DNA of 64,000 nt. It comes from CAZRHR01 sp964599915. GTDB taxonomy: Bacteria; Bacteroidota; Bacteroidia; CAIKAF01. A model generated the notes under the pieces. It saw only the letters and a program-made list of their open reading frames with translations. It ran no database searches and was not told the origin of the DNA. Position numbers and translations under genes: made by a program. The DNA lies in the NCBI GenBank assembly GCA_964599915.1, contig CAZRHR010000001.1, positions 1 to 64,000 on the forward strand, given 5' to 3'. Shown here in pieces: positions 53,261 through 62,488 of the stretch. The first letter of the stretch is position 1. The number at the start of each line of letters is the position of its first letter.

Positions 53261-56200
53261 ATGTCTATGTTCGGTAAAAAACTGGCGGCCGTCTTTTTTA
53301 TTTTAAGCGTCCATTGCATGATGGGATATGGGCAAGTCATTTGGCTTTACTTACCTCACGATGGCGCCATTACGGGAGATCGGGACATGAGTTTTGAATG
53401 GCGTAGAAAATCGCCCACCGCGACCTACACCTTAGCACTCTCCACGGACAGTCTTTTTTCCAATCCTTTGTTACTTTCCACCAATGTGCCCAAGGCTAAC
53501 ATAGGAAACTTACTCTATGGACAAACCTATTGGTGGCGGGTCATCGGCTCCGGCGGGGACACTTCGGTGATCCGAAAATTTGAGGTCATGGATATAAAGG
53601 CTGCTGGCCCACTTTCCCTTTGGCTAAGGGCGGATAGTGCGGTAACGTTGAATGGCAGTGATTTGGTGAGCGGATGGACCGATTTGAGCGATTCCATGCG
53701 CTCAGCGTCACAACTTAGTCCCTTCATCATGCCCAGTTGGGTGAGTACCTCTTTTAACAACCTGCCTGCGGTTCGTTTTGGTAAGAATGGAGGAAGTGGA
53801 CAACAAACCACCTTGACGATACCACCCTTAGCTTTAAACACGCCCATTTGTGTATTTTCCGTCCACCGAGTTTTAAGCAATAACAATCTCGTTCAGTATC
53901 TAATGGCAAATACCTTAGCTGGTATTTTTTTAGGAGGGACAGTTAGTGGCGTAACAAATTCCGGCATTTATAATGATCCTAGTGTATTCGCTGCAACAGG
54001 CACAATGTTTCAAAATCTGAACCTTACCACTTGGCGAAAAAACCAAATACGAAGAAATGGAAGCAATTTATCCACCACCGGGAGCATCGGAAATTTATCT
54101 GTGAATACGCTTGGGGGAAGACCAGAAATAGCCACCCTCTTCTTCCACGGACTTCTTCCAGAACTTTTGGTGTATAAATCTGCCTTACCTGATTCTACGC
54201 GCGATAAAGTCGAGCGATATTTGGTATCGAAATATGCACGTCCGGTTCGGCTTCCTGCCGATACACTGGTCTGCGGTCCGTCCCTAAGCCTTACGCTTCC
54301 CGGAGGCACAGAGGAATTTTCGTCCATACTTTGGAGTACTGGGGCCACAGGCACCAGCATTAACATCACCCAAAACGGGACCTATTGGGTTAGAGGAGCC
54401 AGCCGGCTGGGTGGATACATCACCACCGACACCATTAGGGTAACAGGCATTCATAGCATTCCCGTTACGTCCATTACAACCCCTCAGCGTTTTATTTGCT
54501 ATGGAGATACATTAACTAACGTTTATTTAAACGCAAATCCTAATCAACCTTGGTATTGGAGCAATGGATTCACTGGAAATACCTTGGTGATAACCCAACC
54601 CGGAACTTATCAAGTTTTTCAACCGCATCCATCTGGATGTATTCTTTCCTCACCTCCATTGCAAGTCATCAATAGGGTAAATGCAGATTTCGTTTTGCCT
54701 AATGGCTGTGAAGGCGATACGTTAATGTTCACTGATTTGTCTCAAGACGCCTTGAATGACCCCATCGTATTTTTCAACTGGCAATTTGGCCCGAATGCCA
54801 TTCCAGATACCACCCATAGAGATACGGTATTTACGGTTTTTAATCAACCCGGCAGTTATCCAATACAACTCATCGCTTATAATTCTCTAGGTTGCCCGGA
54901 TACCACTGAAAGAATGTTGGTGGTTTCACCAAAACCGGCCCCCCAGTTTTCCATTAATAATGAATGCGTAGGCAACCCTGTCACCTTTACAAATCTTACC
55001 GCCATTCCTACGGGTACATCGCTATCTCAAGTCCGCTGGAATTTAGGCAATGGGGTTGTTTCTAATCAAATAGGCCCTACCACTTCCTACGCACAATCCG
55101 GCACATATCCTGTGCAACTTCGGGTTAAATTTTCTAATGGCTGCATCGACAGCCTTGAACAAGCCGTCCAAATAAACAAGGATGTTTCGCCTATCTTTTC
55201 TCTTCCCAAGGATACTTTTTGTTTTGGTGAACTCATCTATACTGCGGATCAATCTCTCTACAGCAACACGAACCCAGGAACCATTCAATGGCGCATTAAT
55301 GGTGCCATTGAGGCTTCCGGAATAAATTTTTCCAAACCAGCCGCTCCTGTTGGCAACAACGTTTTACGCATGACCTTGCAGTCTTCAAATGGTTGTGTCG
55401 CTGAAACTTCTCGCCATTTTTTTGTACAAGCGCTACCTACCGCACAGATAGCATCCTCCACGCAACTAGCCTTTCCCCCAGCTAACCTTCAGTTTATCAA
55501 CAACTCATTGGGAGAGTTTGACCAAGTAAGATGGGTCGACCCGTTTGGCATTACCGTGCTCAATCAAGATACGTGCTTCACCACCCTTTCAGATACAGGT
55601 CTCTATCAAGTGTTTCTGCATGTACAAGACCGATTTGGTTGTATGGATTCGACCTCGCTCCCCATTCGCATCGTTTTACCGCAGATGAATACAAAACTGT
55701 TCAATCTGCAATGTACCGTAAACAACGGATACGTTAGCGCAAATTTTTCCATTAGAAATGAAAGCTTTCAACTTCCCATCCAGGAAATGGAGCTTGCCCT
55801 GTTTGTGGACCAAAGTTCAAGGTTTACAGAGGAATGGAAAGGGCAATTAGCCCCAGGTAGCTTACTTGAATATGTGTACAATGCTCAAGTGGAAACCATT
55901 GGAAATCCAAACGTTTGCTGTGTTCAGATTCAACGCATCCGTTCTGAATATAACCCTGGGCAGTTTTTAGAACAAGCAGGAGGAACCTATTGTGAAGCCA
56001 TGACCAATGAATTTATGTTGGTTCGGCCATTTCCCAATCCTACTTCCGGTCCTGTAAGTGTTTTTGTAGTTCTACCTGATTCAGGAGAAGCCACCTGGAG
56101 CCTGTCTGCATCATCCGGAACCACCGCAATGGCAGGAAATTGGTCGGGCCAGGCAGGAGTGCACGAACTTAATTTGGACTTGTCCGCCCTCTCTGTAGGC

Positions 56201-56266
56201 CTATATTTTTTAGAAGTAAGGTTTAAAAACCAAACCGTACATACAAAGATTTTGGTTCATCGCTAA
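53261..56266 (+). CDS. Secreted T9SS-sorted protein with Fn3/PKD-like domains
   Basis: About 1000 residues. The in-frame GTG at 53246 precedes ATGs at 53261 and 53267; the signal peptide (KKLAAVFFILSVHCMMGYG) fits either. Regions in order: an Fn3-like segment to about 110, a LamG-like segment near 115-320 (LSLWLRADSAVTLNG, LVYKSALPDSTRDKVERYL), repeated Ig/PKD-like modules (VNADFVLPNGCEGDTLMFTD, FNQPGSYPIQLIAYNSLGCP), and a C-terminal type A sorting domain (FPNPTSGPVSVFV, LSVGLYFLEV). Exported by T9SS to the cell surface and possibly joined to A-LPS. upxY starts 18 bp downstream. Confidence 0.88.
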   Translation: MSMFGKKLAAVFFILSVHCMMGYGQVIWLYLPHDGAITGDRDMSFEWRRKSPTATYTLALSTDSLFSNPLLLSTNVPKANIGNLLYGQTYWWRVIGSGGDTSVIRKFEVMDIKAAGPLSLWLRADSAVTLNGSDLVSGWTDLSDSMRSASQLSPFIMPSWVSTSFNNLPAVRFGKNGGSGQQTTLTIPPLALNTPICVFSVHRVLSNNNLVQYLMANTLAGIFLGGTVSGVTNSGIYNDPSVFAATGTMFQNLNLTTWRKNQIRRNGSNLSTTGSIGNLSVNTLGGRPEIATLFFHGLLPELLVYKSALPDSTRDKVERYLVSKYARPVRLPADTLVCGPSLSLTLPGGTEEFSSILWSTGATGTSINITQNGTYWVRGASRLGGYITTDTIRVTGIHSIPVTSITTPQRFICYGDTLTNVYLNANPNQPWYWSNGFTGNTLVITQPGTYQVFQPHPSGCILSSPPLQVINRVNADFVLPNGCEGDTLMFTDLSQDALNDPIVFFNWQFGPNAIPDTTHRDTVFTVFNQPGSYPIQLIAYNSLGCPDTTERMLVVSPKPAPQFSINNECVGNPVTFTNLTAIPTGTSLSQVRWNLGNGVVSNQIGPTTSYAQSGTYPVQLRVKFSNGCIDSLEQAVQINKDVSPIFSLPKDTFCFGELIYTADQSLYSNTNPGTIQWRINGAIEASGINFSKPAAPVGNNVLRMTLQSSNGCVAETSRHFFVQALPTAQIASSTQLAFPPANLQFINNSLGEFDQVRWVDPFGITVLNQDTCFTTLSDTGLYQVFLHVQDRFGCMDSTSLPIRIVLPQMNTKLFNLQCTVNNGYVSANFSIRNESFQLPIQEMELALFVDQSSRFTEEWKGQLAPGSLLEYVYNAQVETIGNPNVCCVQIQRIRSEYNPGQFLEQAGGTYCEAMTNEFMLVRPFPNPTSGPVSVFVVLPDSGEATWSLSASSGTTAMAGNWSGQAGVHELNLDLSALSVGLYFLEVRFKNQTVHTKILVHR

Positions 56267-56284
56267 ATTATATAGTTTTGACCC

Positions 56285-56794
56285 ATGATTCAATCTTCGT
56301 CCACCGAGGCATGGTATGTCTTTTATTGCAAGTCTAGAGCCGAAAAAAAACTGTTTGAAACCTTAAAACTCTTCGGACTTTCGCCATTTCTTCCTTTAAT
56401 TACGGTAAAAAGACAATGGTCAGACCGGATAAAAAAAGTATCGGTCCCCCTGTTTCCTAATTACATTTTTGTTTTTTGCACGGCCTCACAAGTCCCAAAA
56501 ATCTTGAGTTTTAATCACGTGGTTGCCCCAGTGAGACAAAATGGACAATGGGCTACATTGAAAAGCCATGAAAAAGTTTATATCGAACAAGTCCTCGCCA
56601 CTGGCTACCATTTTGAACTTGTTGAAACCAAAATAGCAGAAGGAGATTTAGTGGAAGTTTCAATTGGGGCATTGAAAGGCATTCAAGGACGGGTACTTCA
56701 CCATCAAGGGCAAATCCGTGTGGTTATTGAGGTAGAAGTTTTAAATAAATCCATGGTGGTCACCGTTCCTTCAAGCCAACTACGCAAACTTTAA
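56285..56794 (+). CDS. UpxY/NusG-like transcription antiterminator
   Basis: 169 residues. WYVFYCKSRAEKKLFETL and LFPNYIFVFC are the NGN domain that binds RNA polymerase, and EGDLVEVSIGALKGIQGRVL the KOW domain. In Bacteroides, UpxY proteins bind their own nascent leader and let polymerase read long capsule operons. Here it stands on the opposite strand from the island and is followed only by asnB and a GT4 gene. It may act on that short run or in trans on the leftward operon, but the sequence does not say which. Confidence 0.88.
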   Translation: MIQSSSTEAWYVFYCKSRAEKKLFETLKLFGLSPFLPLITVKRQWSDRIKKVSVPLFPNYIFVFCTASQVPKILSFNHVVAPVRQNGQWATLKSHEKVYIEQVLATGYHFELVETKIAEGDLVEVSIGALKGIQGRVLHHQGQIRVVIEVEVLNKSMVVTVPSSQLRKL

Positions 56795-56843
56795 GGGATT
56801 TATACCTTATCTTCACCCCCGACAATTAAAACCTTTGTTTTTC

Positions 56844-58682
56844 ATGTGCGGAATTGCTGGCACGACCCATCCCACCCAAGCAGCCTCTTTGATTCGGTCC
56901 ATGACGCAAGCCATGGCCCATCGTGGACCCGATGCAGAAGGCCACTTTGTCCATCCCGAACGTCCACTCGCTTTAGGTCATCGTCGGCTTTCGATCATAG
57001 ACTTGTCCGAAGCCGGTTCCCAACCTTTTTATAGTGCCTGTGGCCAGTATGTGATGGTATTCAATGGAGAAGTTTTCAATTTTCAAGAAATTGCAACGGA
57101 ACTTTTGAATGAAAAAAGCCTCACGTTCAGATCCCGCACAGATACCGAAGTTATTTTAGAAGCCTTTGTGCACTGGGGCCCCAACTTTGTCCATAAGCTC
57201 AATGGCATGTTCGCCATCGCTATTTACGACGTTCGCGAAGACAAACTCTTTCTCTGGAGAGATCGACTTGGCATCAAGCCCATTTATTTTTACCACCACG
57301 GCCGGCATTTTGCTTTCGCCTCTGAACTCGGCTCCCTTAAAGCCGCAGTTCCCTTCTCTACCATCAATCAAGCGGCTGTTTCCTTATATTTTCACCTTGG
57401 GTACATTCCGGCACCCCATACCATTTACTCAGAAGCTAAAAAACTTCCCGCCGGACATTGGCTCACTTACGAAAAAGGGCAAATTCAATCGGGTGCATGG
57501 TGGCCCATCGAAGAAGTCAGCAACCATGCGTACCAAGGCAGCCTGGAAGAAGCCACCGAGGAACTGGACCAACTTCTTACAGACGCCGTAGCCAAACGAC
57601 TTGTAGCAGACGTTCCCTTCGGAACGTTTCTCAGTGGTGGCATTGATTCCAGTTTGGTCACCGCTTTGGCGGCCAAACAATACGGCCCGGGCCTAAGAAC
57701 CTTTTCCATTGCCATGGACCAGCAAACCCATGACGAATCATCCTATGCATTGGCCGTAAGCAAGGCGCTCGGAACCAACCATACTTCTTTCAAAGTAACG
57801 GCCAATGATGCCATGGATTTGGTCACCGCCCTTCCAGACATTTACCAAGAACCTTATGCCGACAGCTCGGCCATGCCCACCTTGCTTGTGTCGCAACTCG
57901 CAAGGCAACATGTGACCATGGTACTCACCGGAGACGGAGGCGATGAATTGTTCCTTGGTTATGGCGCCTACCGGTGGGCCGAACGATGGAACCAGATGCC
58001 TGGATTTTTACGCCAAACAGCCGCCTTCGCCCTCTCCATCGGAAAAGAGCGCCATAAAAGAGCCGCCGATTTGTTGCGAGGCCCCAAAAATGTTTCTACC
58101 TATTCGCATATTTTTTCCCAAGAACAATACCTGTTTTCCGACCGCGAATTACCTGCCTTGCTAAACTTTCCGCCACAACTGAACTCCATTTCACCCCTTT
58201 TCCCCGAAAGACCACTTTCCCCCGCCGAACAACAAGCTTTTTTCGATTTGCAATATTACCTGCCCGACGATTTATTGGTCAAAGTGGACCGGGCCACCAT
58301 GCGACATAGTTTGGAAGCCCGCGTACCTATCCTCGATTACCGGGTCGCCACCTTTGCCATGAATCTTCCTCCTCATTTCAAAATGCAGGGAGATATTCAA
58401 AAGCATATTTTAAAAAATGTCCTGTACAGATATTTACCCGCCTCCTTGTTCGACCGACCCAAATGGGGTTTTTCCGTTCCACTCGCCACCTGGCTACAAA
58501 AAGAACTTGCACCCCTTGTGGACCAATGGGTTGCGCAACCCGAGGCCTACGCCCATGGTTGCCTTCAACATGCCACCGCACTGCAATGGCTAAACCGCTT
58601 TAAAGCCGGCGAAACCCGCCTTTACAATAGGATTTGGCTCATCCTTCAGTTTAACCTTTGGTATGCCCGAAACCATGCGTAG
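56844..58682 (+). CDS. asnB: Asparagine synthase (glutamine-hydrolysing)
   Basis: Starts at 56844 so that Cys2 follows the initiator Met (MCGIAGTTHP); the in-frame ATG at 56835 would block it. 612 residues: class II glutaminase with MAHRGPDAEG and GHRRLSIIDLS, then the PP-loop FLSGGIDSSLV in the synthetase domain, and TGDGGDELFLGYG. In glycan clusters this paralogue often amidates a carboxyl group, for example on a uronic acid, rather than aspartate. It follows upxY by about 50 bp and overlaps the GT4 gene, so a glycan role is likely. Aspartate is the alternative substrate. Confidence 0.9.
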   Translation: MCGIAGTTHPTQAASLIRSMTQAMAHRGPDAEGHFVHPERPLALGHRRLSIIDLSEAGSQPFYSACGQYVMVFNGEVFNFQEIATELLNEKSLTFRSRTDTEVILEAFVHWGPNFVHKLNGMFAIAIYDVREDKLFLWRDRLGIKPIYFYHHGRHFAFASELGSLKAAVPFSTINQAAVSLYFHLGYIPAPHTIYSEAKKLPAGHWLTYEKGQIQSGAWWPIEEVSNHAYQGSLEEATEELDQLLTDAVAKRLVADVPFGTFLSGGIDSSLVTALAAKQYGPGLRTFSIAMDQQTHDESSYALAVSKALGTNHTSFKVTANDAMDLVTALPDIYQEPYADSSAMPTLLVSQLARQHVTMVLTGDGGDELFLGYGAYRWAERWNQMPGFLRQTAAFALSIGKERHKRAADLLRGPKNVSTYSHIFSQEQYLFSDRELPALLNFPPQLNSISPLFPERPLSPAEQQAFFDLQYYLPDDLLVKVDRATMRHSLEARVPILDYRVATFAMNLPPHFKMQGDIQKHILKNVLYRYLPASLFDRPKWGFSVPLATWLQKELAPLVDQWVAQPEAYAHGCLQHATALQWLNRFKAGETRLYNRIWLILQFNLWYARNHA

Positions 58683-59907
58683 CCTATATCTTTCTTACGA
58701 TGGCATGACCGATCCACTGGGACAATCCCAAGTGCTGCCCTATCTGCAAGGTCTAGCAAAACAAGGCTGGGAAATCACCCTCATCAGTTTTGAAAAACAA
58801 GAACGCTTTTCTCAAGAAAAAGCCACCATAGAAGCCCTTACCCAAGCTGCAGGAATCCGCTGGATCCCGCTTCCCTACACCAAAAAGCCCCCCGTTTTAT
58901 CCACCCTTTGGGACCTTTACAAACTGTTTCAAACCGTAAAAAAGGAACATCGAAACCAGCCTTTTCAATTGGTTCACTGCCGCAGCTACATCACCGCATT
59001 TGCCGGATTACACCTGAAAAAAAAACATGGGGTGCCTTTTCTGTTCGATATGCGAGGATTTTATGCAGATGAACGGGTAGAAGGAGGCATTTGGAACCTG
59101 AAAAATCCACTCTTCAGCCGCATTTATCAGTATTTTAAATCGGCGGAGCAAAAGTTCCTCACCCAGGCCGATGCCATTGTTTGCCTCACCCACAAAGGAA
59201 AGGCAGTGATGAAAGATTTCCCCGGCGTTACGTCCTCTGTTCACGAGAAAATAGCAGTCATCCCATGCTGTACAGACATGGACCATTTTTCCTCACGTCA
59301 GGTTCAGCCGGCCATGGTAGAAGCATGGAAAACCAAGCTGGCCTTGCCAACCGGCACTGAGCTCATCGCTTATTTAGGTTCCCTTGGGACGTGGTATCTG
59401 GTGGAAGACATGGCGCGCTTTATGGCTGTTGCACACGCTGCGCGCCCCCAATTGGTCTGGTTAATCATCACCCGCGACCAGCCCGATGCACTTTGGCGCG
59501 CCGCAGAAAAACACGGCTTACCCAAAGAGGCCATCAGGATTTTTCCGGCCAAGCGAGATGAATTACCAAGCCTGTTGTCATTGGTGAAAGCCTCTTTGTT
59601 TTTTATCCAGCCTTCCTTTTCCAAGCAAGCCTCCAGCCCCACCAAGCAAGGAGAACTTATGGCCATGGGGATTCCCGTCATTTGCAACGCAGGCGTAGGC
59701 GACTCAGATTTCCTCGTTCAAAAATACCAGTCCGGACTGGTGGTTGAAAAAATGGAAGAGGCAGATTTTCAAAAAGTATTGGAGCACTGGGAAGAACTTT
59801 TGCATCCGGATACGGAAGCCATCCGCCGTGGCGCTTACGACTATTTTTCTTTGGAAAAAGGCGTAGCCACTTACGCCGGTCTATATACCTCCCTCACCCA
59901 AAAATAG
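58675..59907 (+). CDS. Glycosyltransferase family 4
   Basis: 410 residues from the ATG at 58675, which overlaps the asnB stop by eight bases; 58663 is possible. LYLSYDGMTDPLGQSQVLPY is the N-terminus of a GT4 subgroup with the D-P-L-G-Q-S-Q acceptor segment, FLFDMRGFYADERVEGGIW follows, and ELIAYLGSLGTWYLVEDMAR begins the donor domain. KQGELMAMGIPVICNAGVGD is the donor-binding helix. Linked to asnB it may add an amidated sugar. It is the last gene before a GC-rich gap. Confidence 0.9.
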   Translation: MRSLYLSYDGMTDPLGQSQVLPYLQGLAKQGWEITLISFEKQERFSQEKATIEALTQAAGIRWIPLPYTKKPPVLSTLWDLYKLFQTVKKEHRNQPFQLVHCRSYITAFAGLHLKKKHGVPFLFDMRGFYADERVEGGIWNLKNPLFSRIYQYFKSAEQKFLTQADAIVCLTHKGKAVMKDFPGVTSSVHEKIAVIPCCTDMDHFSSRQVQPAMVEAWKTKLALPTGTELIAYLGSLGTWYLVEDMARFMAVAHAARPQLVWLIITRDQPDALWRAAEKHGLPKEAIRIFPAKRDELPSLLSLVKASLFFIQPSFSKQASSPTKQGELMAMGIPVICNAGVGDSDFLVQKYQSGLVVEKMEEADFQKVLEHWEELLHPDTEAIRRGAYDYFSLEKGVATYAGLYTSLTQK

Positions 59908-59913
59908 TCCGTG

Positions 59914-60160
59914 TAGGCCGGAAGTTTGATTTTAGGGCGCCTGCCGCCGTAGGCCTTTTTCCTCCCCAAACATTTCCCAATCTCTAAAGACCCAATAGCC
60001 CCAAGGGTACAAGAACGGCGGCACCGCGTGCTCCGCTCAAAGTCCTCACCGCTGGCGCCCCGCCCTTTCAGGCGGCAGGTCGCCAGCCGTTCCGGGCTTC
60101 CGCTTCGCCCGCTGGCGCGGGACAGGCGTTCCAGCAGCTCCCCGAATCCCATAAGCCATG
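59914..60160. repeat. GC-rich intergenic block with compound hairpin
   Basis: A gene-free gap of about 320 bp after the GT4 gene. GCTGGCG at 60051-60057 pairs with CGCCAGC at 60081-60087, enclosing CGCC-CTTTCA-GGCG, and GCTGGCG appears once more at 60111-60117. It may terminate the upxY-asnB-GT4 transcript. Composition resembles the blocks at 2.1 and 10.4 kb. No ORF with coding character is seen. Confidence 0.5.
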
Positions 60161-60192
60161 TTAGCCTTACCTGCCAAAACACCGGCTAACCA

Positions 60193-60210
60193 AGGATTTT
60201 CCTATCTTTC
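60193..60210 (+). promoter_or_regulatory. Bacteroidota-type -7 box, shared with paralogue
   Basis: AGGATTTTCCTATCTTTC contains TATCTTT, near the TAnnTTTG consensus, 16 bases before the ATG of the secreted protein at 60226. The same AGGATTTT-(G)CCTAyCTTT string stands before its paralogue (60853-60871), so it has been copied or kept with the gene. Confidence 0.5.
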
Positions 60211-60225
60211 GAGAAAATACTTCCT

Positions 60226-60654
60226 ATGCATCGTACCTATCTCTTTTCCTCCCTCCTTTTCGTTTTCCTTCTTTCCACCCACCTGCATGCACAGGGCACC
60301 CTTCAGTTCAACCGTGTTGTGCTGGTTTCCAACTCCGCAACTGTACCAGCCGGAAAGGTGTGGAAAGTAGAATCCGTTTTATCTACCAGCACCCTTGCTG
60401 CCAACAACAACAGTGAGTCTAGTGTAAACACAGTAAGCTTAAACATTGTAGTTAACGGTACCTCAGTCATAGTAGAGCGCTCCAGTGTAGGCATTGGTTC
60501 GCAAACCGGAAGCGCAGGTGTTATGCGTGCTTACTGGGGATATGCTTCTGCCGGCGTAACCAAACTGCCTTTTTGGCTTCCGGCCGGAAGTACATTAGCA
60601 GCATCCACCAACGCACTGGCGGTGTCCGTGATTGAGTTTAATGTGCTGCCGTAG
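60226..60654 (+). CDS. Small secreted protein, unknown, paralogue of next gene
   Basis: 142 residues with a signal peptide (LFSSLLFVFLLSTHLHA, cleavage after Ala-Gln likely). The mature part starts GTLQFNRVVLVSNSATVPAG, continues AGKVWKVESVLSTST, and ends LPFWLPAGSTLAA and VSVIEFNVLP. All of these recur in the gene at 60895. No cysteines in the mature part and mostly beta-forming, so a small beta-sandwich is likely. I do not recognise the family. Two copies with conserved ends and a changing middle may form an outer surface or periplasmic pair. Confidence 0.75.
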   Translation: MHRTYLFSSLLFVFLLSTHLHAQGTLQFNRVVLVSNSATVPAGKVWKVESVLSTSTLAANNNSESSVNTVSLNIVVNGTSVIVERSSVGIGSQTGSAGVMRAYWGYASAGVTKLPFWLPAGSTLAASTNALAVSVIEFNVLP

Positions 60655-60852
60655 AGAACCCTGCGGATAAAAAAATTATCTGCTGGTGGATTAAAACAAA
60701 ATATCATATGTTAATAAAACAACTCAATGATACGTCTATCAAGGAATATCATTATACCGTCACTGTTATTTTCAATCATGCAGCATTTAATTTGAGATGC
60801 ACCATGTGGTTGAATTAAAAAAATACACCCCCATCCTCCAGCAGCAAACGTA

Positions 60853-60871
60853 GGATTTTGCCTACCTTTAT
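60853..60871 (+). promoter_or_regulatory. Bacteroidota-type -7 box, second copy
   Basis: AGGATTTTGCCTACCTTTA, with TACCTTT as the TAnnTTT box, 24 bases before the ATG at 60895. It matches 60193-60210 except for one inserted G and single-base changes. Confidence 0.5.
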
Positions 60872-60894
60872 TTCCACATCGATTACAAACCACC

Positions 60895-61287
60895 ATGACT
60901 CGCCTTACGCTAATTTCCCTTTCCGTTTTTTTCCTCCTTGCATGGTCCAACCTCATGTCTGCGCAAGGGACCTTGCAGTTTAACCGTGTACTTATGGTGG
61001 GAAATGTGGAACAAACGGTACCCGCGGGCAAAGTTTGGAAAGTGGAATCCATTATCTACAGCAGCGCCCCTACTCCCATCATGGGAGGCAACCAAAACGA
61101 CCAACTTTTGATTGATGGCAGTGCACTCACGGTGCGGGCTACACGTTCTTCCAATGGTGGTTATAATGCCGTAACGTATGGCGTTTGGGAACAAAAACTT
61201 CCCATCTGGTTACCTGCGGCCAGCCGATTACAGACAGGCGCGAATGTGCAGAGCATAAGTGTAATAGAATTCAATATTCTACCTTAA
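60895..61287 (+). CDS. Small secreted protein, unknown, paralogue of previous gene
   Basis: 130 residues. Signal peptide LISLSVFFLLAWSNLMSA, then GTLQFNRVLMVGNVEQTVPA, AGKVWKVESIIYSSAPT, KLPIWLPAASRLQTGANV and SVIEFNILP. The ends match the gene at 60226 closely, whereas the middle (PTPIMGGNQNDQLLIDG) does not align. Tandem duplication, each with its own promoter copy. Probably exported to the periplasm or surface; no catalytic motif is visible. Confidence 0.75.
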   Translation: MTRLTLISLSVFFLLAWSNLMSAQGTLQFNRVLMVGNVEQTVPAGKVWKVESIIYSSAPTPIMGGNQNDQLLIDGSALTVRATRSSNGGYNAVTYGVWEQKLPIWLPAASRLQTGANVQSISVIEFNILP

Positions 61288-61659
61288 GTCGAAAGACCCA
61301 AATTCCCGAAAGAGAGCAGTACGATAATCTAAGGAGATGGTATCTATAAAGCGAACATTGCATAAGTGGTAAAACGCCGCATTTAAGATAATAATCCAAA
61401 GCTTAGGTGACTCAGGGTGATCCTAAAAGCTCCATTCTGCAGAGTTTCTCATAGAAAGTTTCTTCCAGCTTACAACCATCTACTTGTTTATATTTAATCC
61501 TATTAGCCTAGACCTATGAGGGCCGGATTAACTATTTACCAATAAATTTATTTCCTTAGTAAAATAAATATATTCGTAGGTATTTAAATTTTTACTGCCT
61601 TATTGTTTTTCATTCAAGCAACCTAAAACAAGGCCTTGACAACAAAAAAAATTTAAGAG
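61288..61659. other. Gene-free gap, nothing recognised
   Basis: 372 bp between the small secreted protein and the lipoprotein gene. AT-rich towards its end. No coding frame, RNA gene or repeat was recognised, and no convincing promoter box. Confidence 0.5.
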
Positions 61660-62268
61660 ATGTCAAAAAACCTACTTTTTGCGCTTACTGCGTTGATTTG
61701 GCTTGGTTGCCAACCCATCATGCTGAAAATGTATGGGATTAAAGATCCCGATGTAGAAAATGAAAAAAGCATCATTAGAACGGCGCTTCGTTACCGATTG
61801 GATACCACTCATTTGGTTACGGTAAGCGGTAAAGATTTCCTTGATGTTCTCAACGGACAATCCATACCCGATGGAGCCATCTACGACCGAAATGGACAGT
61901 TTATAGAATACAAGGATACGGATTCCTCTTGTAACGCTGGTCTGTTCGGTTTTATTCCGGCCTTAAATCTCACTGACCAATACAGGCAACCCGAGCGGCC
62001 AAGTCTGCAAATGGAGCTGGCAAAATATCGAGATTTGAAAGGCAATCCCATTCAACTGACAGAAGAAGCAGATTTTTACCTTCTCATTTATTGGTCAGTC
62101 TGGACAGGAAGACTGAACAAGGACCATGTAAAGGTTTGGGAAGATTTGGCAAAGCGCAACACGAAATGTAAAATTAAAGTGATAAAAGTGAACTTAGACC
62201 TACAATCTTATTGGGAGGAAAAGGAGCGGGAAAGCATTATTGAGGCCATTCGGAAAAAGGGGAAATAG
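61660..62268 (+). CDS. Putative lipoprotein with thioredoxin-like domain lacking the CxxC
   Basis: 202 residues. LFALTALIWLGC is a signal peptide with a lipobox and acceptor Cys17. The C-terminal half reads DFYLLIYWSVWTGRLNKDHV, then NTKCKIKVIKVNLDLQSYW, which follows the strand-helix pattern of TlpA/thioredoxin proteins, in which W-A-x-W-C-x-x-C-x-K is replaced by W-S-V-W-T-G-R-L-N-K. It would therefore be membrane-anchored and not redox active. The N-terminal part (KDFLDVLNGQSIPDGAIYDR) is unrecognised. The fold is inferred by eye; moderate confidence. Confidence 0.6.
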   Translation: MSKNLLFALTALIWLGCQPIMLKMYGIKDPDVENEKSIIRTALRYRLDTTHLVTVSGKDFLDVLNGQSIPDGAIYDRNGQFIEYKDTDSSCNAGLFGFIPALNLTDQYRQPERPSLQMELAKYRDLKGNPIQLTEEADFYLLIYWSVWTGRLNKDHVKVWEDLAKRNTKCKIKVIKVNLDLQSYWEEKERESIIEAIRKKGK

Positions 62269-62488
62269 GGTGACAGAATCAGTGGTCCTTTAATCATTGT
62301 TGGACGGAAGATAGGGCACAATCATCCGTGGTTTCGGCTAGGCTCAACCACCGAAGGACTGGAATACCCAAGACAACTCAACCTTTATTTCAGACTACAG
62401 CCTCGACATAACAATTCATTCAATTCAACGAGTATTAATACACCCTTATTGAAGGAAAACAGCAACTGAGTCCGAGCGGAGCCGAGGG

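Noticed and set aside
56844..58682. A second GlmS/WbpG-like fusion
   Set aside because: The C-terminal half has FLSGGIDSSLV and TGDGGDELFLGYG without zinc-ribbon cysteines, so it is a normal asparagine synthase.
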